Shown: positions 49,873 to 60,334 of the stretch, piece after piece | Layout of the letters: every line of letters begins with the position of its first letter | Position numbering within the stretch: position 1 is the first letter of the stretch | Assembly (NCBI GenBank): GCA_963277665.1 | Contig: OY728145.1 | Span: forward strand, 953,413,033 to 953,477,032 | Length of the DNA stretch: 64,000 nucleotides | Origin: Viscum album | Lineage: Eukaryota > Streptophyta > Magnoliopsida > Santalales > Viscaceae | Direction of reading: 5' to 3' | Notes under the pieces: generated by a model | Told to the model about the DNA's origin: nothing | Seen by the model: only the letters and a program-made list of their open reading frames with translations | Database searches by the model: none | Made by a program: the position numbers and the translations under genes

Positions 49873-51908
49873 TTAAAGAGAAACACTGTCATACTGACGA
49901 GACTTGACTTGTCTTGAACTTTGGTATGAGGTGTCCATGTCCATTCTCTGCCTGCAATGTGCGGCCTTATGACCAAAGTTGGAACAACAAAAACAATATC
50001 CATTTAAATTATTTCTTCTATAAGAATTAGGATGTGAAATTGTTTTCCTTTGTTGAGCTTCTATATCTTCTCCATTCAGATAGCTTCTTGCCTCTTCACA
50101 ATAAGACATGGTATGGCCCAGATAGCCACAGAACTGACACTTCATGAGAGGAAATGTCTTCTCACTTGAATTTATCCTCATACATTCTTCCTTGGGAGAA
50201 TAGTTAGACTGTCTGTCATTTCTAAATGTTTGAGGATAATTTTCAGTTCTCCTTTTAGTTTGGATTGAGGGTTCCTTTTTCGGCACTCTGGGTAACGTTT
50301 CAACATGTTAATCTTTCATCTTATCTTTCCTTTGGATCTTTTCACTTCCAGCTGTTGATGTCTCAGCCTCAAAGCCAATTCCACTCTTTCCCATGCAAGC
50401 GGGTCTTTGATCACTCAAAATATTTCCAACCCCATCTAAACCAAACTTGGCTCTTGCTAGTAATTCTGCATCTGAGAATCTTCCAAACTGTATTTTATTC
50501 CTCGATTCTTTTGGAACTGATTCAGTCTCCAGTTTTCTCCTTAGAGTAACAACTTCCTCCTCAAGACCCTCAGCAGTCTTGGATTTTTCATCCAGTCTGG
50601 AGGTGAGGTCATTGATGACCTTTGCCTGCTCATCAATTCTCAACTTCAGATCTACTACATCATCATTGCTTTCAATTATTTTAGACTGTACCTTCACAAA
50701 TTCTTCCAGTCCTTCAATTTCAGCTTCAAGTTGATCAACGTATTTAGTTGATTCTTCTACAATTGATTTCTACTTATTGCATCTCTTAAATTTAATCTTA
50801 AGCTTACTAACTGCATCCTTATGTTGCATCTTAGGATCTACACAAGTTCTCATATGTTTTTCTCCATCATTATCTTCTGAATTTTCAACAGTGGCCATCA
50901 TAGAATCATGGTTCCCAGTTTTGAATTCTGGTTCTTCTTTATCACAGAATTCATTATCATCTTCTTCCTCTTCACAGACAAAACTTTTCCTTTTCATTTT
51001 ATTACGAGATTTGAAGTCTCCCTTTTTAAAGATCCTTCACTGAGGCTTCTCGAAGTTTTTGTCTTCACTATCTTCATCATTGATCTTTCTTAAGCATAGA
51101 TAGGCAATGTGCCCAACTTTTCCACAACGGAAACATGCGAGAGGTAACTTCCTTTTGAATTTCCCATTACCCTTCTGGATCTTCTTTGCAATGAGAGAAA
51201 GAATTTTTTTTCTTCTTCATCTTCACCACTACTATCATTTGAGATTTTCGGTTTATCCATGGCCTTGAATGCCATTTCCATGCTCACTTGAGTTGTAGCA
51301 TCTTTTGGTTTGACTCTCATTTCATATGCTACCAAGCTGCTCAGTAGATCATCTAGAGAAAGTTTGGAAAGATCTCTTTCCTCAAGGTCTGAAACCTTCC
51401 CATTATACAGAGGTGGAAGTCTTCTTAATATTTTCTTTGCAATATCAATGTCTTTGATTTCTTCGCCTAGACCCCGAATTCCTCCAACCACTTCAGTAAT
51501 TCGATTGAAGAAAGAGTATGCATTCTCATCTGGATGCATCTTCAGATCATCAAACCGATTGTGCAGCACTAGTAGTTTCGCCTTCTTCACTTTGCTATCT
51601 CCTTTATAAATATTCTCAAGTTTATCCCACATGGATTTTTCTAAGGTGAAATTCATCACCTTTAGGTAGATCTGATCAGAAAGGGCTTCAGTGAGTGCAT
51701 TTTGTGCTTTAGCATCTGCATCAAGAAGTTTCCTGTCTGTTTCAGTCATAGCTAGGCCTATTGGATCAGTGAATTGTATTCCTTGCACAGTAGAAAAGAG
51801 AAATTCCATTTCAATAGGTCTTAGATGAGATCTCATTCTATTCTTACAGATCTGGAAATTACTTCCATCGAAGTGAGGGACTCCCCTGACATTGGCCGCG
51901 TTTTCCAT
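49873..51908 (-). pseudogene. gag: copia gag with three zinc knuckles and a coiled coil, broken
   Basis: The likely start is minus ATG 51908 (MENAANVRGVPHFDGSNFQ), 37 bp after the PBS. Residues about 1-250 form the copia-type gag (UBN2-like) domain: WDKLENIYKGDSKVKKAKL, ENAYSFFNRITEVVGGIRGL, LSKLSLDDLLSSLVAYEMR. A first zinc knuckle, CFRCGKVGHIAYLC, is read near 51140-51095 after a frameshift. Then come an acidic stretch, a heptad-rich coiled coil (50697-50520) and two more knuckles, CQFCGYLGHTMSYC and CFCCSNFGHKAAHC (50140-49955). Frames at 50997-50770, 50697-50308 and 50286-49873 are separated by stops. Confidence 0.88.
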
Positions 51909-51944
51909 GATGAAAAAGGTCAGATTCAACACCAGCAACCTTTA

Positions 51945-51957
51945 CCCTCTAATACCA
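51945..51957 (-). other. Primer binding site, copia element
   Basis: Minus strand TGGTATTAGAGGG starts two bases inside the 5' LTR end. It resembles the initiator-Met PBS TGGTATCAGAGC with two changes. Confidence 0.85.
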
Positions 51958-51959
51958 CT

Positions 51960-53376
51960 TGAAGGACCCCAGGACACCCTGAGAGGGGAGGGGTGAATCA
52001 GGGTGAAAACTTTTTATTTTAATGTGGTGGATCTTGTTCCCACGTTGGTAGGAACTAGTTGAACCTGTATGATGATTATGATTAGAAAACAAAAATTCAC
52101 ATTCACAGAGAGGACACAACACTTTTTATTTGGTTCACCACTAACGGCTACGTCCAAGGAGCATACGCCAACAAGTTGTCGGTCGTACCTGATTCCACTA
52201 ATCTTCACTAGCTATGGATTACAAAGGTTTGGGCACAGACACTCTGTCCCAGGCTCACTACCTTTACAAAGGATCAGGGATAGCTCGCTGCTTCCCTCGG
52301 GTCACTCCCGTTGACTCCCCTTGGCTCACTGCCGTTGGTGAAGTCACACTCAGTTTATAGACATGAAGGTCTCTTCCTCACTACATAAGAATGCATCCTC
52401 TATTGTCTGAAGATGCTATATTGATGTCCATTTCTCACCGGAAGATGAATATCAATTTTCCCCAATTATATCGGGTAATCTCCCGGCTTTCGTGTAGCTC
52501 CAAACAGACCGGCGGGCTTCAGGAATACATGGCGTGCTTCACCAAGCCAGGCGCGCAAGTCCCAATAGGGCGTGCAAGTCCAAACTGGCGCACAAGTGTA
52601 ACCAAAGAACATGCGCGATGCTTCCTCCCCCAACTACAAACTTGTGCGGTCCACTTCCTCTCTCTCCCAAACCGCCTTGGGCGCGCAGCCAACAACCGGC
52701 GCGTAAGCTCTACTTGTGCAACCCAACAACCACTTGCACGTCACAACCACCTATGCGACGAGAGCTTGAACAATCACTAAGACTTGAACTCCATGAGAAA
52801 TGAGGAGGGTTTGACCTGTATTTATAGGAAAACTGGACCCCATGTGCGGAGGCGCGCAAGTCCCTCATTAGCGCGCAAGTCTCGTCTCCTGTAACCTATG
52901 TCGCGCAACTCACTTGTGCGACCAACCCAACACTTACGCGACCTTATTTCCTTAGCCAAATTTTGATGTTCTATTCTTGGAATACAATAGGCGCACAAGT
53001 CCGAATCCTTCTAGGTACCAGCGCGCAAGTTGTTTCACGGCGCGCAAGTCCACTTGCGCAACCTAACCAACAGTTGCGCGACCCTTATCCCTTTGCCATA
53101 TTTTCCTGTTCTGACCCTCAAAATAATATGGCACGCAAGTTTCCTATCCTCCAAGACCTCGGCGTGCAAGTCCCTTTTCCAAAAACACTTTTCTTTATTT
53201 GTCAATTTTCAGGCCCAAGAATTTGGCAAACACTGGGAAACGGCGCCACCTTCATTATTATTGTCTGCTTGAACGGTATGATCTCTTTGCTGGTACACAT
53301 TCTGATCTTTCACTGAGGATTGACAACAAACACAAACCATATGCCAACTCATTCTTAGAAGACCCTGGTTCCAACA
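51960..53376 (-). repeat. 5' LTR of the copia element
   Basis: Collinear with 44807-46217. On the minus strand it starts TGTTGGAACC and ends GGGGTCCTTCA. The same GGCGCGCAAGTC motifs are present, with several C to T or G to A changes at CG sites, as expected of methylated DNA. Confidence 0.95.
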
Positions 53377-53381
53377 TAATT
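53377..53381. repeat. Target site duplication (right), copia element
   Basis: TAATT, against TAATG on the left. Confidence 0.75.
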
Positions 53382-53400
53382 TTAAATTTCCTTTTATCAG

Positions 53401-53997
53401 TGATCATTGGATGTTATGGGTTTTTTCCCAAGGGAGAAAGCACTTTATTAGATATTCTCTGTCAATGATGATGTGCATGAAAGTTTTAAGAATATATTGG
53501 GAAAGTAAGTTTCAATTTCTCAATATTTTTATATATTATAATGTATTTTTAATTTACCCCATTCTTATTATTTTCAAACAGGGCATGGGCCTACTTTTGA
53601 AAAAACACAAAGAAAAGGAGTGAAAAGATCAAATATATAAATACGAAGGTAAATATCCATTTATAATTTCTACTTTTTGATTTATTACGTAAAAATAATA
53701 TATTGAATTTACACTCATTCAAACAGAATTGTCATGAACAACAAGGCGTCATCGAATTTGGATATTATATGTTAAGATTTATGTATGAAATAATAACAAT
53801 TGGGACAGTTGTGAATTTTGACCTGGTAAGATTTCCTCTTAAACATTTCCATAATATTTCAATTTGATTTATTCATTATACATGTTAACTACTATCCTTT
53901 TCATTTGTAGCTTTTTGATGACCCTCAACCCGATACTGCTGAAGAAATCAAACACCTACAAGTGGAATGGTCAAAAATATTTTTGAGGTTTGATTGA
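53401..53997 (+). pseudogene. CACTA second gene, 3' exons (Ulp1-like cysteine protease, catalytic Cys lost)
   Basis: Exon 7 (53401-53504) follows acceptor TTTTATCAG and starts SDHWMLWVFSQG, whose His fits the catalytic His of Ulp1/C48 proteases. After an internal frameshift it ends DDVHESFKNILGK. Exon 8 is 53582-53648 (SEKIKYINTK, with one stop before it), exon 9 53727-53825 (CHEQQGVIEFGYYMLRFMYEI) and exon 10 53911-53997 (DDPQPDTAEEIKHLQVEWSK, stop at 53995). Introns of 77, 78 and 85 bp have GT-AG ends. The Gln of the oxyanion hole is present, but the position of the nucleophile, usually Cys before GYY, is Phe (TTT). SUMO-type proteases of this kind are common passengers of CACTA second genes. 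Confidence 0.82.
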
Positions 53998-54195
53998 ATT
54001 TTAGTTGTTTGTAATATAAAATGTAATTTTGAATATTGTCATTGTAATTGTGTATTTGTTAGTCATTTAGGTTGGATTTTTTTTTGAAGTTGATAGTTTA
54101 AGATTTGAATGTTATATTTCTGAATGTTTAATTTCGATCTACCTCTTGTTTTGGTTTACTTATGATAGGTTTTCTGGTATGGATTCTGGTATGGG

Positions 54196-55250
54196 ATGAC
54201 AGGTTCCAAGGGTGTGGGGGTGTTAAGTGGGGTTGGGGGTGTCCAGGGTTCTGGGAGGGCTATTCGGTGGGGTGGGGGCAGTCCAGGGGGTGGGAGCATT
54301 TCTAGGAGGGTGGAAGGGCTGTCCAGGGGAGTGGGAGACTGTCCAGGGGGTGTCCAGGGGTGTGGGGGTGTCTTGTGGGGTGAGGGGGGTTTACAAGGGT
54401 GGGGGATATCCATTGGGGGGTAGTCCAGGGTGTCCATGGGGATGGGGGGAAGTCCAGAGGTGTGGTGGGAGCTATCTAGTGTGTTGAGGGGGTTCTAGCC
54501 TGTTTTGGGTAACTTTTTGGTCTGTTTCAAGGGTGTAGGAGGGCTGTCCAGGGATGTGGGAGTGTTGTCCTGGGGGTGGGGGTATACATTAGGGTGGGGG
54601 GATGTCCAGGGGGTGTTGGTGATGTCCAGGGGTGTGGGGGGAGTGTCCAGGGGTGTGGTGGGGGTAGTCTAGTGGGGTGAGGGGGTTCTAGTTTGTTTTT
54701 AGTAGCTTTTTGGTCTATTTTAGGGGTGTGGGAGGGTTGTCCAGGGGTGTGGAAGTGTTGTCTAGGGGTTGGTGGTATACATGAGGGTGGGGGGGTTGTC
54801 CAGGGGTGTTTAGGGCTGTCCAGGGGGTCGCGGGGCAGTCCAGGGGTGTGGTGGGGGCTCCAATGGGGTGGGGGAGGGTTGTCTAGTGTGTGTCGGGGTA
54901 TACATGAGGGTGGGGGGTTGTCCTGGGGTATTTGGGGCTTTCTAGGGGGTCGGGGGCAGCCAAGTGGTGTGGTGGGGGCTGTCAAGTGTGGTGAGGGGGT
55001 GAGGGGGTGCTATTCAAAAGAGTGGGGGTGTTGTCCCGGGGTGTTTGGGGATGTCTAGGGTGTCGGGGGCAGTCCAGGGGTGTGGTGGGGGCTATCAAGT
55101 GGGGTGAAGGGGTGCTGTTCAGGGGGTGGTGGGAGTCAAGTGGCTGGATGTCCCGGAGTGTTTGGGGATGTCTCGGGGTGTTTGGGGCTGTCCTGGGGGT
55201 CGGGGGGCAGTCTAGGGGTGTGATGGGGGCTGTCAAGTGGGGTAAGTTTT
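54196..55250 (+). repeat. G-rich minisatellite inside the CACTA 3' region
   Basis: About 1.05 kb of imperfect units of words such as GTCCAGGGGTGTGGTGGGGG and GGGGTGTTTGGGG. G-rich on the same strand as the array at 37170-38435. It lies between the second-gene stop and the right palindromes. Gly-rich and Pro-rich frames inside are artefacts. Confidence 0.95.
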
Positions 55251-55400
55251 ATATGTTATCAATGTAAATGATTAATGTAGCTTTAGTTCTTGTTTTGATC
55301 TAATTCTGTTTATGTGGTATGATTTGTTGATTTGGTTTCTGGTTGTTTCTGGGGGAGAGCAGCGGACTGCATTAGATTTTTTTTTAAAAATGTGTCTTCC

Positions 55401-56030
55401 ATGTCGGTTATTTTATAATCGATGTGATAAAGAAATCGGGAAGGGTTTATCACGTCGGTTATTTTAATAACTGACGTGATAAACACCTATGGAATGGTTT
55501 ATCACTTCAGTTATTTAATAATCGATGTGATAAAAGGCCAGGGAAATGGTTTATCACATCGGTTATTTAATAACCGACGTGATAAACCTCCCCTTGGACT
55601 GGTTTAGCACATCAGTTATTAAATAATCGATGTGATAAAAGGCCTGGGAAATGGTTTATCACCTCAGTTATTTAATAACCGACCTAATAAACCCCCCTGG
55701 ACTCATTTAGCACGTCGGTTATTATATAACCGGCGTGATAAACCATTTCCCCGGGGGTTTATCACGTCATTTATTAAATAACTGACGTGATAAACATCCC
55801 CCGAACGGGTTGATAACGTCGGTTATTATATAACCAACGTGATAACCCCCCCCCCCCCCCCAGTTTTTTCATGTCGGTTATTAATTAACCGATGTGATAA
55901 ACACCATGATGTTATATTTTTTACGTCGTTTGTTTAATAACCGACGTAAAAAATGTTATTTATAACACCGGCCGTATTAACGTCGTCTAAAAACTGATGT
56001 AAAAAATGAAAAATAACCGACGTAAATAAC
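55401..56030. repeat. Right subterminal palindrome array of the CACTA element
   Basis: About twelve palindromes CACGTCGGTTAT-TTA-ATAACCGACGTG spaced about 52 bp, most followed by ATAAA rather than the AAAAAA seen on the left. A run of 16 C sits at 55846-55861. Confidence 0.93.
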
Positions 56031-56046
56031 ATTTTCTGCACTATTG
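56022..56046 (-). repeat. CACTA terminal inverted repeat, right
   Basis: Minus strand CAATAGTGCAGAAAATG then TTATTTAC, one change from a CACTAGTGCAGAAAAT terminus and 20 of 25 matches to the left end. Confidence 0.85.
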
Positions 56047-56056
56047 ATAGTTGGCA

Positions 56057-56154
56057 TCTTATGCTTGGAGCGTAAGGAATCTCTAATATAGAGTAAGAGG
56101 AATCTTATTTTTGTCACATAGGCAGCACTATAGTTTATAGTCATGTAGAGAGGA
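56057..56154 (+). repeat. Flanking direct repeat, right copy
   Basis: TCTTATGCTTGG through TAGAGAGGA, the partner of 35717-35813. Confidence 0.85.
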
Positions 56155-57707
56155 ATATTAGGCATAAGGTTCCCAGATATGGTTGGTGTTGGGACTTATG
56201 CAAGGGTGGGCCTTTCTAGTATAACCTGACATAGGAGTCAGGTGATGGGGTTCAGATGAGTTGCTTGAGGAATGGTTGAACTCAATTTACTCGGGGGAAT
56301 TGATGAAGAGAATCTCAACTCATGACATAGGAAATATACCAAGAAGAATATACTGAATAAAGGTGTTTCATGGTGAGCAGAGGAGTATATAAATTCATGG
56401 TATCCCATGGGTGGAAGGCGGCTTCTCATAAGAGCACAATGGAAATTGCCTACGTCCAGGCCCAGAAAGTCCGCGGTGTGACTCTTCATTTTTCATGGGG
56501 GTCAGTGATTGTAGCGAAGGGAAGGTCTGTGTGCAAGATGAAAGGGTTAACCACAAGACGGAATGGTTGCACATAAAAGGGGATGGTTGTGTGCAAGATT
56601 GTAGGGCTGCAGCATAGGTGGGCACAAGATTTAGCACCTTGGTACTTCTACGCACAGGATTGGATGTTTTTCACGCAAAGGCGGAATCTTGCACACAAAA
56701 TTTGAAGTTTTACACGCATGCCCAGAATCTTACGCACACATGGCTTGGGATGAAAATATGTCAGGAGAAGATCAAACCATTGTGGGCCCACGTGAAAGCG
56801 GACCCATATGGGACCTATCGTACATGATCTCAAATAAAGGATTCCATTCTCCCACGTAGGTGTGGAAGAGGCGGTCCTACATGCTGTAGAGTGGCGGCTG
56901 ACCTCCAGAGGGCTCCCCCGATGGGTGGGGGTTGAACTTGTATTTATCGGCAAACCAAGGAGCGGTGGCATAGAATATTCCACACATGAAAGATGTTTTC
57001 CACACGAGGGGATCACCTAAAATTCCGTGTGCACAAGCGGTTTTCCACACGAGGGGTGCACCTATACTTCCACATGCACAAGTTTTTTTTCCACATGAGG
57101 GGTGTGCGTAACCTTTCACGTTCACAAGTCATTTTACATGCATCCTACAGTGGGCGCGTGCACAAAGGGGAATTTGACGCCACCTTGAGCACTGAAGAAT
57201 CTTGTACGCAGATTCTCCTCTTGCGTGCACCTCTCATTACTTGCGCACCCCTTGCTTGGACGTTTTTCGGGTATCCTAGGCAGAAGATGACCTCTCGTTG
57301 GTCACGTAAAAGGTTTGGGGGACATGTTGCGCGCAAGATTCCATACTTGCATGAAAAACATCCATTCTTGCGTGCAATATTTCACTTCTTCCATTAAAAT
57401 CCATCATTCTTGTGTTCAATATTTCACTTCTTGCACGCAAAACTGTACATTTCCCCAAAATTATCCCGGATGACCACTTCCAGCAGCCAGACTACGAATG
57501 AACATAACTTTTGATCCGTAACTTTGTTTGGGCTCCACCACTAGTCAAATTGAAGCTTGAAGAATGAGTTGTGCTCCGAGATCATATGTGGAAGAATTTA
57601 TTGAAATACATGGATGCATTTTCTAGTGCCAACAAATACACTATTGACATGTGTCTTTCCACATCAATATTACTTTTAATATAACCCAATAATCAATCCT
57701 AGAATGA
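56155..57707. other. Gene-free stretch with CTTGCGCGCAAG-like motifs
   Basis: No gene recognised. Open frames on both strands lack domains. From about 56570 to 57440 it holds many diverged words such as GCGCGCAAGATT, CTTGCGTGCA, CTTGCACGCAAA and GTGCAAGATT. They recall the GGCGCGCAAGTC words of the copia LTRs but in unrelated surrounding sequence, suggesting a fragment of another LTR of similar style. Blocks near 56990-57110 repeat TTTCCACACGAGGGG three or more times. Confidence 0.45.
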
Positions 57708-58830
57708 CACTACAAAAAAAATATCCACATACAAGGGGATTATATTTGACATTAAAAGGGGATATAACGCCTTATAAATATATAAGAAATGTTTTTGAAG
57801 AAATTTCACTAATGTGTCCACCAACTATCATTAGCGGCAGTTTTGAGCAAGCACTAGTAATGTGATGGTGACTTTAAGAGTGGTTACAATAGAGGGCGTT
57901 TAAACCCCCTCTAATGTTGACTAAAATTCAGCATAAATGATTGTGTTTCAAGGTGTTATAGTTATAGCTATAACTACATGAAAGGCCTTAGGGTGGTTGT
58001 GACAACCACCCCTACAACATTTCAGTTTTTTTAAAAAAATTACTTTTTAATTTTTTTTTAAAAACCTCCCATTCACCATTCGGTGCTCTCCTTGCGATCC
58101 CTCTAGTTACCCATTACCTGGTCACCCCATGCTATGCTCCCTTCCAATTCCCACTCTCCCAACACTCCCCATTACCACATCTCTCTCTTAGCCTCCCTCC
58201 GGTTCAGCTGATCCCGACCTTAGCGACCCTTCGGTTCTCCCGATTTTTACCCTAAAGACCCCTATCCTCCCTCCAATTCCCCTGATCCCAACCCCAACGA
58301 CCCCATCATAGAGATATATTGAAAAATAGAACATTCAATGATTATAATTAAGGGCCACACCAAGCAAATATAGCTGCAACCAAACCGACTAACCACATTG
58401 GCAAACACATCTTGTATTCCAAGTTACACATGAATGTATTTATGTATATTTAACTGTTTAATATAATAAATATTTTTAGCATAATATAATTAATTTAATT
58501 TAAATAATATTTTTATATTATTTAATATATTTACTTGTATATTAAATTATATTCATTTAATATTATAATTTATATAGTACCTAAATATATTACACAAGTA
58601 TATGTGTATATATTGTACTTATATATAAATATATATATCTATGAGTTTTTCTATGTCATAAAAATTATATTTTTAATTATTATTATTTTAATTACATCTA
58701 TTGATTAATATATAAAAATTATATGTTGGATTTAAAAATACGATAAATTTATTTTATTATTTATATGAAAGATATATTATACATAATACATTTTTATTTT
58801 GTATTTAGGTAAATTATTTATGTAGTTAAC

Positions 58831-58871
58831 GATATATATATATATATATATATATCGGTGTGTGTGTGTGT
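58831..58871. repeat. (TA)n then (TG)n microsatellite
   Basis: An uninterrupted TA run of about 24 bases is followed by CGG and a TG run of about 14 bases. Confidence 0.9.
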
Positions 58872-59744
58872 ATTTATATAAAATATTTATATAAGGCCTT
58901 TAAAAATATATTTATATACTGTCTTTAATACATATATTTAATATTATTTATATTAATATATATATATATGTATTTTTATAAACTATATAGTACTATATAA
59001 AATTAATATATTATTATTATTATATGACATAAAATTAATTAAAATATTCATAATATATGTAAATAATATTATTTTTTATTATTATAATAATAAATATAAT
59101 CAATATTATATGAAATACAATTTATACAAGAATACACTAAATATTATATGAAATACAATTCTATATTATATAAAATTAACATTATATGAAACACAAATTA
59201 TAATAATATTTATATAATATATTTCAAAAAATATATTTATTATTACGTAAACTAATATATATTTATATTTCCATAAATATAATTCTATAATACTATTTAC
59301 ATTGATATAAATTTATTTGAATAAATTCTATTTTATATAATATTAATTATATATAATATAAAGGCATAAAGATATTGTATAAAAATAAATTTATTATTAT
59401 TATAATACAATTTATACAAACTACAATCCTGGTTTTTTATAAGATATATTTTTTAATTAAATTATATTTATGTATATACTTATATAATATTTTAATGATT
59501 TTTTTTAAATAATTTATATTATATGAAAATAAATTTATAAAAAAGTATATATATTAATTTACAAAATATTAAACAAATATATTAATGTATACGTATAAAT
59601 ACAATTAAATGAAATCATATAAATATTTTATATAATATATTCATATAATGTATTTTAATAAATTTATATATTGTGTTTTAATTTTATATATATATATATT
59701 AGAGGTTTTTGTATTTAAACAGTGGTGATCACATCCCCATTTAA

Positions 59745-60310
59745 TCTTTTAAATTAGAGGGATTTTTAAACTCCCTCTAATTTAAAGACATTAGAGGGGG
59801 TTTTAGACCCCCTCAAATTTAAGAAATTATAGGGGGATTTTGAACACCCTCTATTTTAGGACGTTAAAGGGGGTATTGAACCCCCTCTAATTAAAATACA
59901 TTAGAGGGGGTTTGGACGCCTTATATTTTAAGAAAGTAAAAGGGGGTTTTGAACCCCCTCTATTTTAAGAGATTAGACCGGGTTTTCCAACCCCTGTAAT
60001 TTAATACGTTATAGGGTGTTTGGAACCACCTCTAAAATCAAAATGAATATTTAAAAAATAATGTTAATTTTTTAGGGGGTTCAAAACTCCTTCAATATTA
60101 TGAAATTAGAAGGTGTCTATACCCATTGTAAATTCCATGATTAGCGAGAGTTTTACATAATCATATCTATTTTTTATAAAAAATGAATTTATAGGGGGTT
60201 TGTAACCCCCTCTAAATTTAATGATTAGTGTGGGATGTGCAGAACCCCCTCTAATGTTATAAAAAATGAATTTTTAGGGGGTTGTGCATAACCCCCTCTA
60301 AGTACCCCCT
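59745..60310. repeat. TTAGAGGGGGTT palindrome array
   Basis: About ten imperfect inverted pairs of TTAGAGGGGG and CCCCCTCTAA at about 50-60 bp spacing with AT-rich spacers, inside the right end of the CACTA-like element. Confidence 0.85.
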
Positions 60311-60334
60311 CTAGATTACGGGTTTTTTGTAGTT

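Larger units (their letters stand above)
44807..53376 (-). mobile_element. Ty1/copia LTR retrotransposon, defective, minus strand
   Basis: It is 8570 bp long, with LTRs of 1.41 kb, an internal region of 5.74 kb and 4-of-5 target duplications. Minus-strand order is PBS, gag, protease, integrase, reverse transcriptase, RNase H, PPT: integrase before RT identifies Ty1/copia. The first 430 bp of the LTRs differ at roughly 8-9 percent by hand, more than the gypsy pair. The pol frame is broken by about ten stops. It lies within an intron of the CACTA second gene, so it came after the CACTA insertion. The lineage (Tork, SIRE or other) is not decided from sequence alone. Confidence 0.95.
35816..56046 (+). 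mobile_element. CACTA (En/Spm) DNA transposon with two genes, defective and nested
   Basis: It has imperfect 25-bp terminal inverted repeats (20 of 25 matching) that derive from CACTAGTGCAGAAAAT, arrays of subterminal palindromes just inside both ends, a tnp2-type transposase gene and a second gene with an En/Spm transposase-24-like domain and a Ulp1-like protease. This is the standard layout of plant CACTA elements. The copia insertion of 8570 bp makes the total 20.2 kb, so the element itself is about 11.7 kb. Both genes are full of stops. I could not see a matching 3-bp target duplication (ACT against ATA), perhaps because of decay. Confidence 0.93.
57708..60334. mobile_element. Probable non-autonomous CACTA-like element
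   Basis: The left end CACTACAAAAAAAATA and the right end, which on the minus strand reads AACTACAAAAAACCCG, form a short inverted repeat of the CACTACAAGAAAA type. Just inside are palindromes TTAGAGGGGGTTT-AACCCCCTCTAA: one near 57890 on the left and about ten from 59745 to 60310 on the right. No transposase is present. The 3-bp flanks (TGA, ATA) do not match. The core at 58320-59740 is extremely AT-rich, and 58075-58310 is C-rich. Classification rests on ends and palindromes only. Confidence 0.65.
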
